A stretch of 64,000 bases of DNA, from the NCBI GenBank assembly GCA_036703985.1, contig DATNQN010000001.1, forward strand, positions 30,232-94,231, in the 5' to 3' direction. Source of the stretch: Leptolyngbyaceae cyanobacterium. GTDB taxonomy: Bacteria; Cyanobacteriota; Cyanobacteriia; Cyanobacteriales; Aerosakkonemataceae. Positions 16,058-24,971 of the stretch are shown here, one piece after another; the stretch's first letter is position 1; each line of letters opens with the position of its first letter. Under the pieces are notes generated by a model, which searched no databases, had not been told where the DNA came from, and saw only the letters and a list, made by a program, of their open reading frames with translations. The position numbers and the translations under genes are program-made.

Positions 16058-16972
16058 GTGCCGGAACTCCCAGAAGTAGAGACAGTTAGACAAGGACTCG
16101 AAAGAGTTACCTTGAATTATGTTATTGAGGGTGGGGAAGTGTTGCTACCACGCACGATTTCTCACCCCATTTCTGCGATCGATTTTCTCGTCGCACTAAA
16201 AGGCGTCACCATTATCAAGTGGCATCGACGCGGTAAGTATTTGTTGGCAGAATTGACTAGAGAAGTAGGGGAAAGCCGTAGAGCGGTAGAGCCAACGAAT
16301 TTTCACCCCATCCCCCCATCCCCCCATCCTCTCACCCATCCCGCTGGCTGGCTAGGCGTTCATTTGCGAATGACCGGTCAATTATTGTGGTTGAATCGGA
16401 ATGAACCGTTACAGAAACACGCCAGAGTCAGATTGTTTTTTGCCGAAGGTTGGGAATTGCGTTTCGTGGATCAGCGCACTTTCGGTAAGATGTGGTGGGT
16501 ACCGCCTTCCGAACAACCAGAAGATATTATTACGGGACTGAAAAAACTTGGCCCAGAACCTTTTTCACCTGAGTTTACGATCGCATCTCTAACTGAAAAA
16601 CTTAAAAATCGTCGCACTGCGATTAAAACTGCTTTGTTGGATCAGGAGTTAGTGGCAGGATTGGGTAATATCTATGCCGATGAAGCTTTGTTTTTGAGCG
16701 GCGTATCACCAACTACTTTATGTACTGAATTAAACAAAAAGCAAATTGAGCGCTTGCACGATGCGATCGTACAAGTATTGAAAACGGCCATAAACGCCGG
16801 AGGAACTACCTTTAGCAACTTTTTGAACGTTCAAGGGGTAAATGGTAACTATGGCGGTGTCGCTTGGGTTTATCATCGGACTGGCGAACCTTGCCGAGTC
16901 TGCTCTACCCCCCTGCAACGACTAAAATTGGCAGGGCGATCGAGCCACTTTTGCCCGCAATGCCAGAAGTAG
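16058..16972 (+). CDS. mutM: Formamidopyrimidine-DNA glycosylase (Fpg/MutM) with an internal insert
   Basis: A 304-residue DNA repair glycosylase/lyase that removes 8-oxoguanine. The catalytic N-terminus PELPEVETV is intact after a GTG start. The zinc finger at the end has four cysteines (PCRVC and FCPQC), and NGNYGGVAWVYHRTGEPC is the usual approach to it. Between GKYLLAEL and GWLGVHLRMTG the protein carries about 30 extra residues (roughly 66-97), rich in Pro and His, encoded partly by a CCCCATC tandem repeat. That loop follows the N-terminal domain strands, so function may survive. The GTG is only 3 bases from the psaE stop. Confidence 0.93.
   Translation: MPELPEVETVRQGLERVTLNYVIEGGEVLLPRTISHPISAIDFLVALKGVTIIKWHRRGKYLLAELTREVGESRRAVEPTNFHPIPPSPHPLTHPAGWLGVHLRMTGQLLWLNRNEPLQKHARVRLFFAEGWELRFVDQRTFGKMWWVPPSEQPEDIITGLKKLGPEPFSPEFTIASLTEKLKNRRTAIKTALLDQELVAGLGNIYADEALFLSGVSPTTLCTELNKKQIERLHDAIVQVLKTAINAGGTTFSNFLNVQGVNGNYGGVAWVYHRTGEPCRVCSTPLQRLKLAGRSSHFCPQCQK
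16303..16340. repeat. CCCCATC heptamer repeat inside mutM
   Basis: About four imperfect units of a C-rich heptamer (CACCCCATCCCCCCATCCCC, continuing) lie inside the mutM reading frame. The complementary GATGGGG form occurs in non-coding DNA at about 43540-43575, and CCCCCATCTCCCC ends the window. This is a short-tandem-repeat family that has entered a coding region without breaking the frame. Confidence 0.65.
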
Positions 16973-17227
16973 GGAAAGGAATCGGAGAAATAGTACCACT
17001 TCACTTAAACGCTGTCACTTTTAATTTTGGCAGGGGGCAGGGGGAAAGATAAATGACACGGTTAAGGTGAATTGGTATAGGAGATGGCGAGACGCCGGAA
17101 CGCGAGGACAATTTTATACTTCATACTTCATCCTTTATCCTTCATCCTTCCCAAAAATGTTGTCACAATTTCTCGTAGTAGTCGATAATTTTGAGAAAAG
17201 ACATCAGCAGAAAATCCAGAGAAAATT

Positions 17228-17443
17228 ATGGCACTTAAAAAGGGTGATTTGGTTTACGCTGTTCGCGAGAAGTTGCAGAATAGTCTAGAAGCAAAGGCAA
17301 GCGATACCCGCTTTCCCCCTTATTTGTTTGATAGTAAAGGAGAAGTGGTAGACTTGCGAGGAGATTACGCACTTGTTAAATTTGGTTTAGTGCCAACTCC
17401 CAATATGTGGCTGCGAGCGGATCAACTAGAAGTAGCAAAATGA
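17228..17443 (+). CDS. ndhO: NAD(P)H-quinone oxidoreductase subunit O
   Basis: A 71-residue NdhO, a small peripheral subunit of the cyanobacterial/plastid NDH-1 complex, which works in respiration, cyclic electron flow and CO2 uptake. The family pattern [19 protein letters not shown], then [24 protein letters not shown] and PTPNMWLR, is complete. The ATG has a weak ribosome site (GAGAAAA). It stands alone, 255 bp after mutM; that gap contains CATCCTT-type tandem repeats. Confidence 0.95.
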   Translation: MALKKGDLVYAVREKLQNSLEAKASDTRFPPYLFDSKGEVVDLRGDYALVKFGLVPTPNMWLRADQLEVAK

Positions 17444-18143
17444 ACTTCCGTTCATTCCCTCTCCCTTGATGCAGCCCAGTGAGGTACGCAGAAACCGACT
17501 TTATTTCGCGTACTTCACGGGACTGCAAAACACAAGTAAATTCTGCGATCGAATATTTTTCAAAGGCAACTTTAATTATTGTTATCAATTAAATAAATAT
17601 AATAATTTGTTATCTAAAAGCTCAAATAGATAGACAATCACCCTTTTGAGCGATTTGAAATCTTACCGATTTTTCTATAATCCTTTTATATGAGTATTAC
17701 TTTTAGTTCTAGGGTTAGAGCGTACTTTTTTTGATAGATGCTTGACGCATCTACTTTGTCATCTCCCTACAATGTCTATCACTAGTAAGTTAAATAGCTC
17801 TTAATTTTGATGTTTTTCTATTCTTAATTGCAAACAAGCGCTATTGCAAAGTAGAAACTTCACAGAATAAAAGGGCAAAAAGAAACATTATGGTTTGGTT
17901 GGGTTAGCTTAGTCTGGAACTAAAGCGGGTTTAGAGAAGTCTGTAGCTGTTAAACTCAGTTTCTATTCTCGAAAATCTCTCTTTTTGGCTTATTAAGCAG
18001 AAAATACCGTTTTTAACAGCTTCTGCTGAGACTGTTCAATTAGCGCCTAAGTGTTATACTTACGTAGCTTCGCGTAAAAACAGTGAAAGCTATCCTCCTA
18101 ACCTGCGGGTAAACCATCTTTTATTTCAGGATGCAAAAGTGCT
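17444..18143. other. 700-bp non-coding stretch before the 458-residue gene
   Basis: I find no gene here. It begins with a strong hairpin (17471-17525, separate entry). The remainder is A/T-rich and holds short open frames of fewer than 20 codons that I do not believe. A long 5' leader or a small RNA for the downstream gene is possible. Confidence 0.4.
17471..17525. other. Long hairpin, possible ncRNA or terminator
   Basis: Nineteen-base arms (GCAGCCCAGTGAGGTACGC and GCGTACTTCACGGGACTGC) pair with two mismatches and one G-U around a 17-base loop. It begins 27 bases after the ndhO stop. There is no T tract after the stem on the plus strand, so it may stabilise the ndhO mRNA end or be a structured RNA. 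Confidence 0.45.
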
Positions 18144-19520
18144 ATGACAGTAATGAAGGATAGAAAACGTGAAACCACTATGGGTGCTTTGCTAGATGAA
18201 CCGCTAACGGAAGCCTCGTGTGAACTAAATACGCAAATCCGCCGCGTTGTTAACGATTCCCAGAAAACAATTTATACTCTCTTGTTGGATCTTGTTAAAA
18301 GAAAACATCCATCTTTTGTTTTAGCGCTATTTAAAGATTTGTTTATTAATTTGGTCGAGAATGTTAGTTCCGCACCTTCACAAGCCATTCACAAACTTGT
18401 TGAGGCAAATAATGGAACTGAGTTTAGGAATACTCTCAAACGATGTTGCTATATTTTGGTTAATAACTGGGAGGTGTCACGAGATTATCAAGCCATTCGA
18501 GAATTAATTGATTTATTTAATGACCCGGTAATTAATCAAAAAACACCTTTTGTAAAAATTGCTCGTTTGAGAAAATGGTTGAATATTTTTTTAAATAGTA
18601 AAGATTACGAAGAACTAAAAATCTATTCTTTAAGGCATGAAATTGGAGAGAATATTCATTGGAGTTATCGATATTCTTCTTATTTGCTAGTCAATCAATA
18701 TACTGATACTACTAACCCTGTTGAGCAAAGAAAAGCAGCCAGAACAAGATCCAAAGAACTAAAACAGAAGTTTAAATTTGACTTAGCAATGTACACGGCT
18801 CGCGCTAGTTCTCCTACATTAAAAGAGCAACAACTAAATAATCCTACTAGTTTAGGAGATGATGTAATTAATTTAATTAAACTGATTTTAGCGAAAAGAG
18901 GGCAGTTTAATTACGTGAATCTTGCCAATATTTTTGGGGAACAAACGCAACATTTGAACTATGCTGATTTTAAAGAGAGTCTCAAAAATTATTTAATTTT
19001 TTCTTTGGACAATAAAGATTTGGCAATTTTGTTGAGGGCGAAACTAGATGAAAAACTAAATAATCTGTACGATTGCTATAATGATGAACCAGTAACTAAG
19101 CTGTTGTTATTAAAGACCTGCCAACACCTGATAGAGTATTTTACCACGGAAAATAAACAATCTCCTGCGGAAATTTTTCTTTTATTTATTTTTCAACAAA
19201 CTCCTTTAGCTTTAGTTATTTTACTACTCAAAGTGGTATTGATATGTCAGCCGTCGCGCTTACACTTGGAAACTTGTATAGCTAATTTGATTAGATATTA
19301 TGAAGATTTGCCAGAAGAAGAGTGTAAATGGGTAATTAACTTTATCGACATTTTTAATATTGCTTTTACTATTTATACGGAAGATGTAGAGTATAACTTG
19401 ATTAAGATGAGTCAGGTAAACGGAAGTAATCAATCAGTTCCGAGTTGGGAAAATTACCGAGTTTTTTCACAAGTAAAGGGTAATCAAATGCTAGAGTTGC
19501 CTCGGGGAGAAGTGAAATAA
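18144..19520 (+). CDS. Conserved cyanobacterial protein of unknown function
   Basis: A 458-residue protein that I cannot assign to a named domain. It looks entirely alpha-helical and soluble, with no signal peptide. The stretch RYSSYLLVNQYTDTTNPVEQ to FKFDLAMYTARA (about residues 170-222) looks like the most conserved core; I have an impression of similar proteins in many cyanobacteria. It stands alone, with 700 bp of non-coding DNA in front and 549 bp behind. Codon use is A/T-rich. Confidence 0.7.
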   Translation: MTVMKDRKRETTMGALLDEPLTEASCELNTQIRRVVNDSQKTIYTLLLDLVKRKHPSFVLALFKDLFINLVENVSSAPSQAIHKLVEANNGTEFRNTLKRCCYILVNNWEVSRDYQAIRELIDLFNDPVINQKTPFVKIARLRKWLNIFLNSKDYEELKIYSLRHEIGENIHWSYRYSSYLLVNQYTDTTNPVEQRKAARTRSKELKQKFKFDLAMYTARASSPTLKEQQLNNPTSLGDDVINLIKLILAKRGQFNYVNLANIFGEQTQHLNYADFKESLKNYLIFSLDNKDLAILLRAKLDEKLNNLYDCYNDEPVTKLLLLKTCQHLIEYFTTENKQSPAEIFLLFIFQQTPLALVILLLKVVLICQPSRLHLETCIANLIRYYEDLPEEECKWVINFIDIFNIAFTIYTEDVEYNLIKMSQVNGSNQSVPSWENYRVFSQVKGNQMLELPRGEVK

Positions 19521-20069
19521 TTGAAGAATTGCGGCATTTCTTATCTTGTTGTTCTTAGCTTTATCCCAGTGTTAGCACGCGAGTTAGAAAATCTACTACT
19601 AGCAGTCGAGTTTTTAACTATTGTAAACCCATAATTACAGCCTATTCTATGTAGATGCAGTACAGTTGACTCATCGAACAGAGAAATTTTTTGTTTCTGT
19701 TTCACTATTTTTGTCCCATAATTCGGTACAAAAGCGACTTGTGAATTACACAATAATGCAATTCTTTGGAGGCTATGCCCGTATCGCTGGGAATGGTTGC
19801 AATTTCCCCTTTCCCCTTTTTCCCTCGCCCTTCGCCCCTCTTCTACCCGTCGGTAGATGAATTTGTCATAGTCCGTTGACTTTTAAGCAGCTTTGTATAA
19901 AAAAGTAGTCTAAGATACAGAAATTTACAAAAATTTTCTAATTTTGTGCCTGGGATCACAACCAACCAGGCTCATAAGACGCTACCTTAATAATTAATAG
20001 AGCGATCCCCACGGGGATCGAAATTTTTATCAAAACAAGTTGACATAACTCGATGGGAGACCCAATTTT
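19521..20069. other. 549-bp spacer with a small hairpin
   Basis: No gene is supported. At 20003-20020 CGATCCCC and GGGGATCG form a tight hairpin followed by AAATTTTTA; this may be a terminator or a leader structure of the DUF4278 gene, which starts 50 bases further on. Confidence 0.4.
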
Positions 20070-20483
20070 ATGAAACTCAGTTATCGCGGCATCAATTACC
20101 AGAACGATTTACCTACTATTGACATGATGGAAGGAGAGGTTGGCGGTCAATATCGGGGTCAAGCTTGGACACAACGGTATCCCAGGCATATTCCCGTACC
20201 CCAACAACTTACACCTCAGTTGAAATATCGTGGTGTTAGCTACTGCAATAATCCCCGTGCAAATGCAGAAGCTTGTTTTGCCGCACCCTCAGCAGAAGTC
20301 CCGGATCGAGTTGGGCCAACTTGTGAAATTCATCCCAAAGCTTGCAGTCCGATCGAAAAAACTCACTTAGCTAATATCCGCCGCCGCTTGGAATATCGCT
20401 TGGCAGTGGCAAAAAACCAAGGCGATCGCAATTTGGTGCAGATGTTAGAAGCAGAATCAAAGCAGTTAGCTGGTAGATGCTAG
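20070..20483 (+). CDS. DUF4278 domain protein
   Basis: A 137-residue protein with the DUF4278 signature, a short motif of the form LxYRGxxY, found at the N-terminus (MKLSYRGINY) and again near residue 51 (LKYRGVSY). The C-terminal half (about 85-137) is a predicted helical segment with three cysteines upstream. DUF4278 proteins are small, mostly cyanobacterial, and of unknown function. The terminal cysteine is GRC. An intrinsic terminator built from HIP1 follows 150 bp later. Confidence 0.8.
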   Translation: MKLSYRGINYQNDLPTIDMMEGEVGGQYRGQAWTQRYPRHIPVPQQLTPQLKYRGVSYCNNPRANAEACFAAPSAEVPDRVGPTCEIHPKACSPIEKTHLANIRRRLEYRLAVAKNQGDRNLVQMLEAESKQLAGRC

Positions 20484-20484
20484 T

Positions 20485-20522
20485 GGAAGAAGGCTGAAGG
20501 ATAAAGGCTGAAGGCTGAAGGA
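20485..20522. repeat. GGCTGAA heptamer tandem repeats
   Basis: Imperfect GAAGGCT/AAAGGCT heptamers follow the DUF4278 stop. The same family is present at 23680-23720, and its complement type (CATCCTT) at 17108-17150 and 48100-48140. These are short tandemly repeated repetitive sequences known from filamentous cyanobacteria. Confidence 0.55.
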
Positions 20523-20635
20523 ATATTGCTTGTACAGTCAACTTTTAACCTTTTTCCAGTAGTCACCCTACACTAGTTAACTCTTCGTTAGTCAACAACT
20601 TTACTTTTCAAATCCATAGGGTCTCAGGGACAAGA

Positions 20636-20665
20636 AAGCGATCGCAAAATGCGATCGCTTTTTTT
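20636..20665 (+). terminator. Intrinsic terminator made of two HIP1 sites
   Basis: Arms AAGCGATCGCA and TGCGATCGCTT (20636-20646, 20650-20660) with a 3-base loop are followed by a run of T. Each arm contains the HIP1 octamer. It lies between the convergent DUF4278 and gcvP genes and shows how HIP1 pairs are used as terminators. Confidence 0.7.
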
Positions 20666-20670
20666 ATACT

Positions 20671-20705
20671 TGGTTCGTAGTAAGGACTTTAGTCCTTAAT
20701 CCTTA
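20671..20705. repeat. GTTCGTAGTAAGGACTTTAG foldback repeat
   Basis: GGTTCGTAGTAAGGACTTTA followed by GTCCTTAATCCTTAAAC is a member of the interspersed family also present at 43451-43486 and, split, at 2139-2330. It overlaps no gene. Confidence 0.5.
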
Positions 20706-20739
20706 AACGGGAAGAAGGACGGAACTTTTCACTATGAAC

Positions 20740-23613
20740 TTAGGTTTCTGCATAAGCTTCCATCGGGAGACAAGAACAAACGAAATTACGATCGCCAAAC
20801 GCATTGTCAATTCGTCCCACCGCCGGCCAAAATTTATGTTCGCGAGTCCAAGGTGCGGGATAAGCAGCTTGTTCGCGAGAATAAGCATGATTCCAATCGG
20901 AAGAAATCAAACTTTCTGCGGTGTGGGGTGCATTTTTCAGCACGTTATCTTCCGGATTTGCCTTACCTTGTTCGATTTCCTCAACCTCCCGGCGAATCGA
21001 AATCATCGCATCGCAAAAACGATCTAACTCTTCTTTCGATTCGCTTTCCGTTGGTTCCACCATAATCGTACCCGCGACCGGCCAAGATACGGTAGGTGCG
21101 TGGAAACCGTAATCCATCAAGCGTTTGGCGATATCTTCTACTTCAATTTGGGCAGATTTTTTCAGCGATCGCAAATCCAAAATACACTCATGGGCGACAA
21201 AACCATGCGTTCCTCGATACAACACCGGATAGAAACTTTCTAACCGATGGGCAATATAATTAGCATTCAAAATTGCCACCTTCGTTGCGTGGGTCAACCC
21301 TTGGGCACCCATCATCGCAATATACATCCAAGAAATCACCAAAATGCTAGCACTACCCCAAGGTGCAGCAGAAACCGCCCCAATGCTTCCCTTATCTCCC
21401 AATTGCACCACCGAATGACCGGGTAAAAACGGCACCAAGTGCTGGGCAACCCCGATCGGCCCCATACCCGGGCCACCACCACCGTGAGGAATACAGAAAG
21501 TTTTGTGCAGATTCAAATGACAAACATCAGCGCCGATATCACCCGGACTGCACAAACCTACTTGGGCGTTCATATTCGCCCCATCCATATAAACTTGGCC
21601 GCCATTCTCATGAATAATCGCACAAATTTCCTTAATTTCTTCCTCAAAAACCCCGTGAGTTGATGGATAAGTCACCATCAAAGCCGCCAGTTCCTTGCTG
21701 TATTTTTCTGCCTTATTTTTCAGGTCATTAAGATCGATATTTCCCTGTTTATCACAAGCAACGGGAACAACTTTAAAACCACACATTACCGCACTAGCGG
21801 GATTAGTTCCATGTGCAGATTCGGGAATCAAACAAATATTGCGATGAGTGTCTCCCCGACTTTCATGATATTGGCGAATTACCAATAAACCAGCATATTC
21901 CCCTTGCGATCCCGCATTTGGTTGCAAAGAAATTCCCGCAAAACCAGTAATTTCTGCCAACCATGCTTCTAATTGCTGGAATAAAACTTGATAACCGCGC
22001 GTTTGGGATGCAGGTGCAAAGGGATGAATATTCCCAAATTCCGGCCAAGTTACTGGGATCATTTCCGCCGTTGCATTCAGTTTCATCGTACAAGAACCCA
22101 AAGGAATCATCGATGTAGTTAAAGATAAATCTTTTGATTCCAATCGATGCAAATATCGCAGTAGTTCTGTTTCGGAATGGTAGCTGTTAAAGACAGGATG
22201 AGTTAAATAGCTACTTTGGCGGTTAAATGATTCTGGGAATGATGAATCAGCAGCAATTTCATCAATAGTAAATGACAACTCTTTTTTACCAGCAAAGACT
22301 TGCCATAATTCGATTAGATCCTTAATTGTAGTTGTTTCATCCAGGGAAATTCCGATCGTATTTTTATCCAATTTCCGCAGATTAATTTGACGAGATTCAG
22401 CGGTTTGGATGATTTCGTCTAAACTATGCGATCCCAATTCTACTCGCAAAGTATCGAAGTAATTATCGGAGCTAATTTTGTACCCTAAACGCTTCAGCCC
22501 TTCTGCTAGAATAACTGTTAGTTTATGGATATTTTCAGCAATTTCTTTCAGTCCTTGCGGGCCGTGATAAACTGCATACATAGAAGCAATTACCGCTAGC
22601 AAAACTTGGGCAGTACAGATATTGCTAGTTGCTTTTTCTCGGCGGATATGTTGTTCGCGAGTTTGCAAAGCTAAACGCAAAGCTGGCTTACCATTAGAAT
22701 CTTTCGATACGCCGACAATTCGCCCTGGCACTTGTCTTTTATATTCTTCTTTGGTGGCGAGATAAGCGGCGTGAGGGCCACCGTATCCCAAGGGAACGCC
22801 AAAGCGTTGAGTGCTGCCAACTGCTAAGTCAGCGCCGAATTCTCCCGGCGGAGTGAGGAGAGTCAGGCTTAAAATATCGGCGGCTACTGTTACTAATGCA
22901 CCAACTTCATGAGCTTTTTCGATAAAATTTCGATAATCGTAAATGATACCGTCGCTAGCCGGATATTGAAGAATCGCTCCAAATATTACGGTTTGGAAAT
23001 CAAACGTTTGATGGTCACCGATAATAATTTCAATGTCTAATGGTTTAGCGCGAGTTTGCAATACTTCAATAGTTTGGGGATGACAATCTTTAGAAACAAA
23101 GAAAGCTTTGGCTTTATTTTTAGAAATCCCATAACTCATAGTCATGGCTTCGGCGGCGGCGGTTGCTTCATCTAATAAGGAAGCGTTGGCAATTTCTAAC
23201 CCGGTGAGGTCGATTACCATTGTTTGAAAATTCAGCAACGCTTCTAATCTTCCTTGAGCAATTTCGGCTTGGTAGGGAGTGTAAGCAGTGTACCAACCAG
23301 GATTTTCTAAGATATTGCGTAGTATCACTGGTGGGGTGATGCAATTGTAATAACCCATGCCAATGAAAGAGCGAAATATCTGATTTTTTGAGGCAATTTC
23401 TTTTAATTGCGCGATCGCAGTATATTCGCTTTGGGGTGCTGGTAATTGTAGCGGTTGCTGGAGGCGAATAGCGGGGGGTATCGCGCGATCGATCAATGTA
23501 TCGAGATTGGGAACGCCTAATAATTCCAGCATTTCCTGTATTTTCTCAGGCGTTGGCCCAATATGCCGCCCCATAAAAGAGCTTGATTGTATATGAGTGG
23601 TATAATTGACCAC
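20740..23613 (-). CDS. gcvP: Glycine dehydrogenase (decarboxylating), P protein
   Basis: A 957-residue P protein of the glycine cleavage system, which decarboxylates glycine and passes the aminomethyl group to the lipoyl arm of GcvH. It has the fused two-half architecture. The PLP lysine is in the [17 protein letters not shown] motif near residue 705. The length is standard. The frame starts with GTG at 23613; an ATG at 23574 (MGRHIGPT) is an alternative that would lose little. gcvH lies 162 bp upstream on the same strand, so the two form a likely operon. In cyanobacteria it serves photorespiratory glycine. Confidence 0.97.
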   Translation of the reverse strand: MVNYTTHIQSSSFMGRHIGPTPEKIQEMLELLGVPNLDTLIDRAIPPAIRLQQPLQLPAPQSEYTAIAQLKEIASKNQIFRSFIGMGYYNCITPPVILRNILENPGWYTAYTPYQAEIAQGRLEALLNFQTMVIDLTGLEIANASLLDEATAAAEAMTMSYGISKNKAKAFFVSKDCHPQTIEVLQTRAKPLDIEIIIGDHQTFDFQTVIFGAILQYPASDGIIYDYRNFIEKAHEVGALVTVAADILSLTLLTPPGEFGADLAVGSTQRFGVPLGYGGPHAAYLATKEEYKRQVPGRIVGVSKDSNGKPALRLALQTREQHIRREKATSNICTAQVLLAVIASMYAVYHGPQGLKEIAENIHKLTVILAEGLKRLGYKISSDNYFDTLRVELGSHSLDEIIQTAESRQINLRKLDKNTIGISLDETTTIKDLIELWQVFAGKKELSFTIDEIAADSSFPESFNRQSSYLTHPVFNSYHSETELLRYLHRLESKDLSLTTSMIPLGSCTMKLNATAEMIPVTWPEFGNIHPFAPASQTRGYQVLFQQLEAWLAEITGFAGISLQPNAGSQGEYAGLLVIRQYHESRGDTHRNICLIPESAHGTNPASAVMCGFKVVPVACDKQGNIDLNDLKNKAEKYSKELAALMVTYPSTHGVFEEEIKEICAIIHENGGQVYMDGANMNAQVGLCSPGDIGADVCHLNLHKTFCIPHGGGGPGMGPIGVAQHLVPFLPGHSVVQLGDKGSIGAVSAAPWGSASILVISWMYIAMMGAQGLTHATKVAILNANYIAHRLESFYPVLYRGTHGFVAHECILDLRSLKKSAQIEVEDIAKRLMDYGFHAPTVSWPVAGTIMVEPTESESKEELDRFCDAMISIRREVEEIEQGKANPEDNVLKNAPHTAESLISSDWNHAYSREQAAYPAPWTREHKFWPAVGRIDNAFGDRNFVCSCLPMEAYAET

Positions 23614-23775
23614 AACTAAATCTCCAAAATTGAGTCCTTATTAATTTGTAACAAGAATTCCTCAATTAGGAGGATGATTCAGGAGGCTAAAGGCTGAAGG
23701 CTGAAGGTAGGAGTCAGGAGTCAGAATTCTGAAAATCAATTGAATTTCTCTCCCCATCCCCCTCATCCCTTCATA

Positions 23776-24165
23776 CTAGTCCCCTTCTACCTGTATGCGA
23801 TACTCGTCAGATGATAGAGCTTCATCAAGTTCGCTGGGATCGTCGATGCGAACTTTCAGCAACCAACCTTCGCCGTAAGGATCTTCTCCCACCAGTTCAG
23901 GGGACTCTACCATCGGATCGTTGCGTTCTACAACGGTGCCGGTGATGGGAGAATTAAGGTCTTCCACGGCTTTCACCGATTCAATTGTTCCGAAAGCGTT
24001 TCCCTTTTCTAGCTTTTCTCCCACATCGGGGAGTTCCAGAAATACGATATCCCCTAATTGATCTACAGCAAAGGCACTGATGCCGATCGTAGCAATCTCC
24101 CCATCCAGTCGTACATATTCGTGGCTGTCGAGGTATTTTAGGTCATCAGGATATTCTAAAGACAT
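23776..24165 (-). CDS. gcvH: Glycine cleavage system H protein
   Basis: A 129-residue lipoyl carrier that shuttles the aminomethyl group among the P, T and L proteins. The lipoylated lysine is Lys65 in [15 protein letters not shown]. The length matches the family. It precedes gcvP on the same strand; the gap has heptamer repeats (AGGCTGA, then GGAGTCA) but no gene. I looked for a glycine riboswitch upstream and saw none. Confidence 0.96.
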   Translation of the reverse strand: MSLEYPDDLKYLDSHEYVRLDGEIATIGISAFAVDQLGDIVFLELPDVGEKLEKGNAFGTIESVKAVEDLNSPITGTVVERNDPMVESPELVGEDPYGEGWLLKVRIDDPSELDEALSSDEYRIQVEGD

Positions 24166-24409
24166 TTCACTTCCTCAATACACAACTAAAGATTAAGCTA
24201 GGTAGCTTCGCAAGCAGATAAGATAGTTGCACGAAGTCGCAAACAGGTAGATGCTGGTTACCAATACGGATGATTCAGCTTTTTGTCCTGACAAGCTGAC
24301 AGAAACAGCTTTTTAGTTTACTATCTTTTTCCAAGCGATCGCACTTGCCCACATTTCACTTTACTGGAATTTATTTGTAGTGGTTTGTTCAGTTGACCGG
24401 AGGGTTGCA

Positions 24410-24535
24410 CAAGTAGAGGTGCTTTCCTCACCTACCTAAAAGAGGAAGGAGTCAAAGAGCACACCTCTTACCAAACCCGATTTTCGGTGAGTTAAGGAAG
24501 GTGGCATCGCAGACGGTACATTTGCGGTGAGGACA
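24410..24535. repeat. Repeat related to 26931-26994 (longer copy)
   Basis: From GTTGCACAAG at 24413 and again from GGTGAGTTAAGGAAGGTGGC at 24487 to GCGGTGAGGACAA, this segment matches the one before the hydrolase gene (about 49 bases with about six differences, plus the GTTGCACAAG lead). The copy here has about 63 additional bases between the two matching blocks. No protein is recognisable in it. Confidence 0.55.
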
Positions 24536-24578
24536 ACTTTGCCATCGCGATCGTACCTCCAGCCATAAGCCTATTTGA

Positions 24579-24696
24579 TACCAAATCAGGGTTATTTACC
24601 CCCGTGATGATTGAGGGAATGAATTTAGTCAAAACCTTCCCGTAGAAGGTTTTGACCACTCAAAGCAAAAAGGGGGTTTTTTACCCTGATTTGGTA
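24579..24696. mobile_element. MITE-like element, copy 2, with TGA target duplication
   Basis: A 118-bp element beginning TACCAAATCAGGGT and ending with the exact complement ACCCTGATTTGGTA. The similarity of the ends continues to an ACCCCC block. Identical TGA triplets flank it (24576-24578 and 24697-24699). An inner hairpin (GTCAAAACCTTC with GAAGGTTTTGAC) fills the middle. It shares its termini with the element at 2159-2269 but not its interior, which suggests a family mobilised in trans. Confidence 0.72.
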
Positions 24697-24971
24697 TGAG
24701 TGATTTCGCTGAATTTTGTTTTATAGGGAGATCGCGATCGCTTTATTCAAAAGTATGCACAATCAGCTTATTTTGTCAAGTCTCAAAGGTAATTAAGGTA
24801 AAAATAAATATCCCTAATCTTTTGATGGGAAGCTATTAGCATAACAATAAATTACTAAGGAATAATTAATCATTACTATAGTTATTATTTAATCATAGGT
24901 TATTGCCCTAAAATCAACTCCAGTTTAGGATTACTATACCGATTAACTATATTTTGTGTGTGAGGATTCAG

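Larger units (their letters stand above)
24166..24953. other. 788-bp non-coding stretch with mobile repeats
   Basis: No gene is supported. The stretch contains the promoter side of gcvH, a repeat copy shared with 26931-26994, and a complete MITE-like element at 24579-24696, each entered separately. The final 250 bases are A/T-rich and carry the promoter of the porin gene. Confidence 0.5.

Noticed and set aside
24166..24400. Possible glycine riboswitch upstream of gcvH
   Set aside because: I looked for the conserved glycine aptamer cores and saw none; no similar structure lies upstream of gcvT either.
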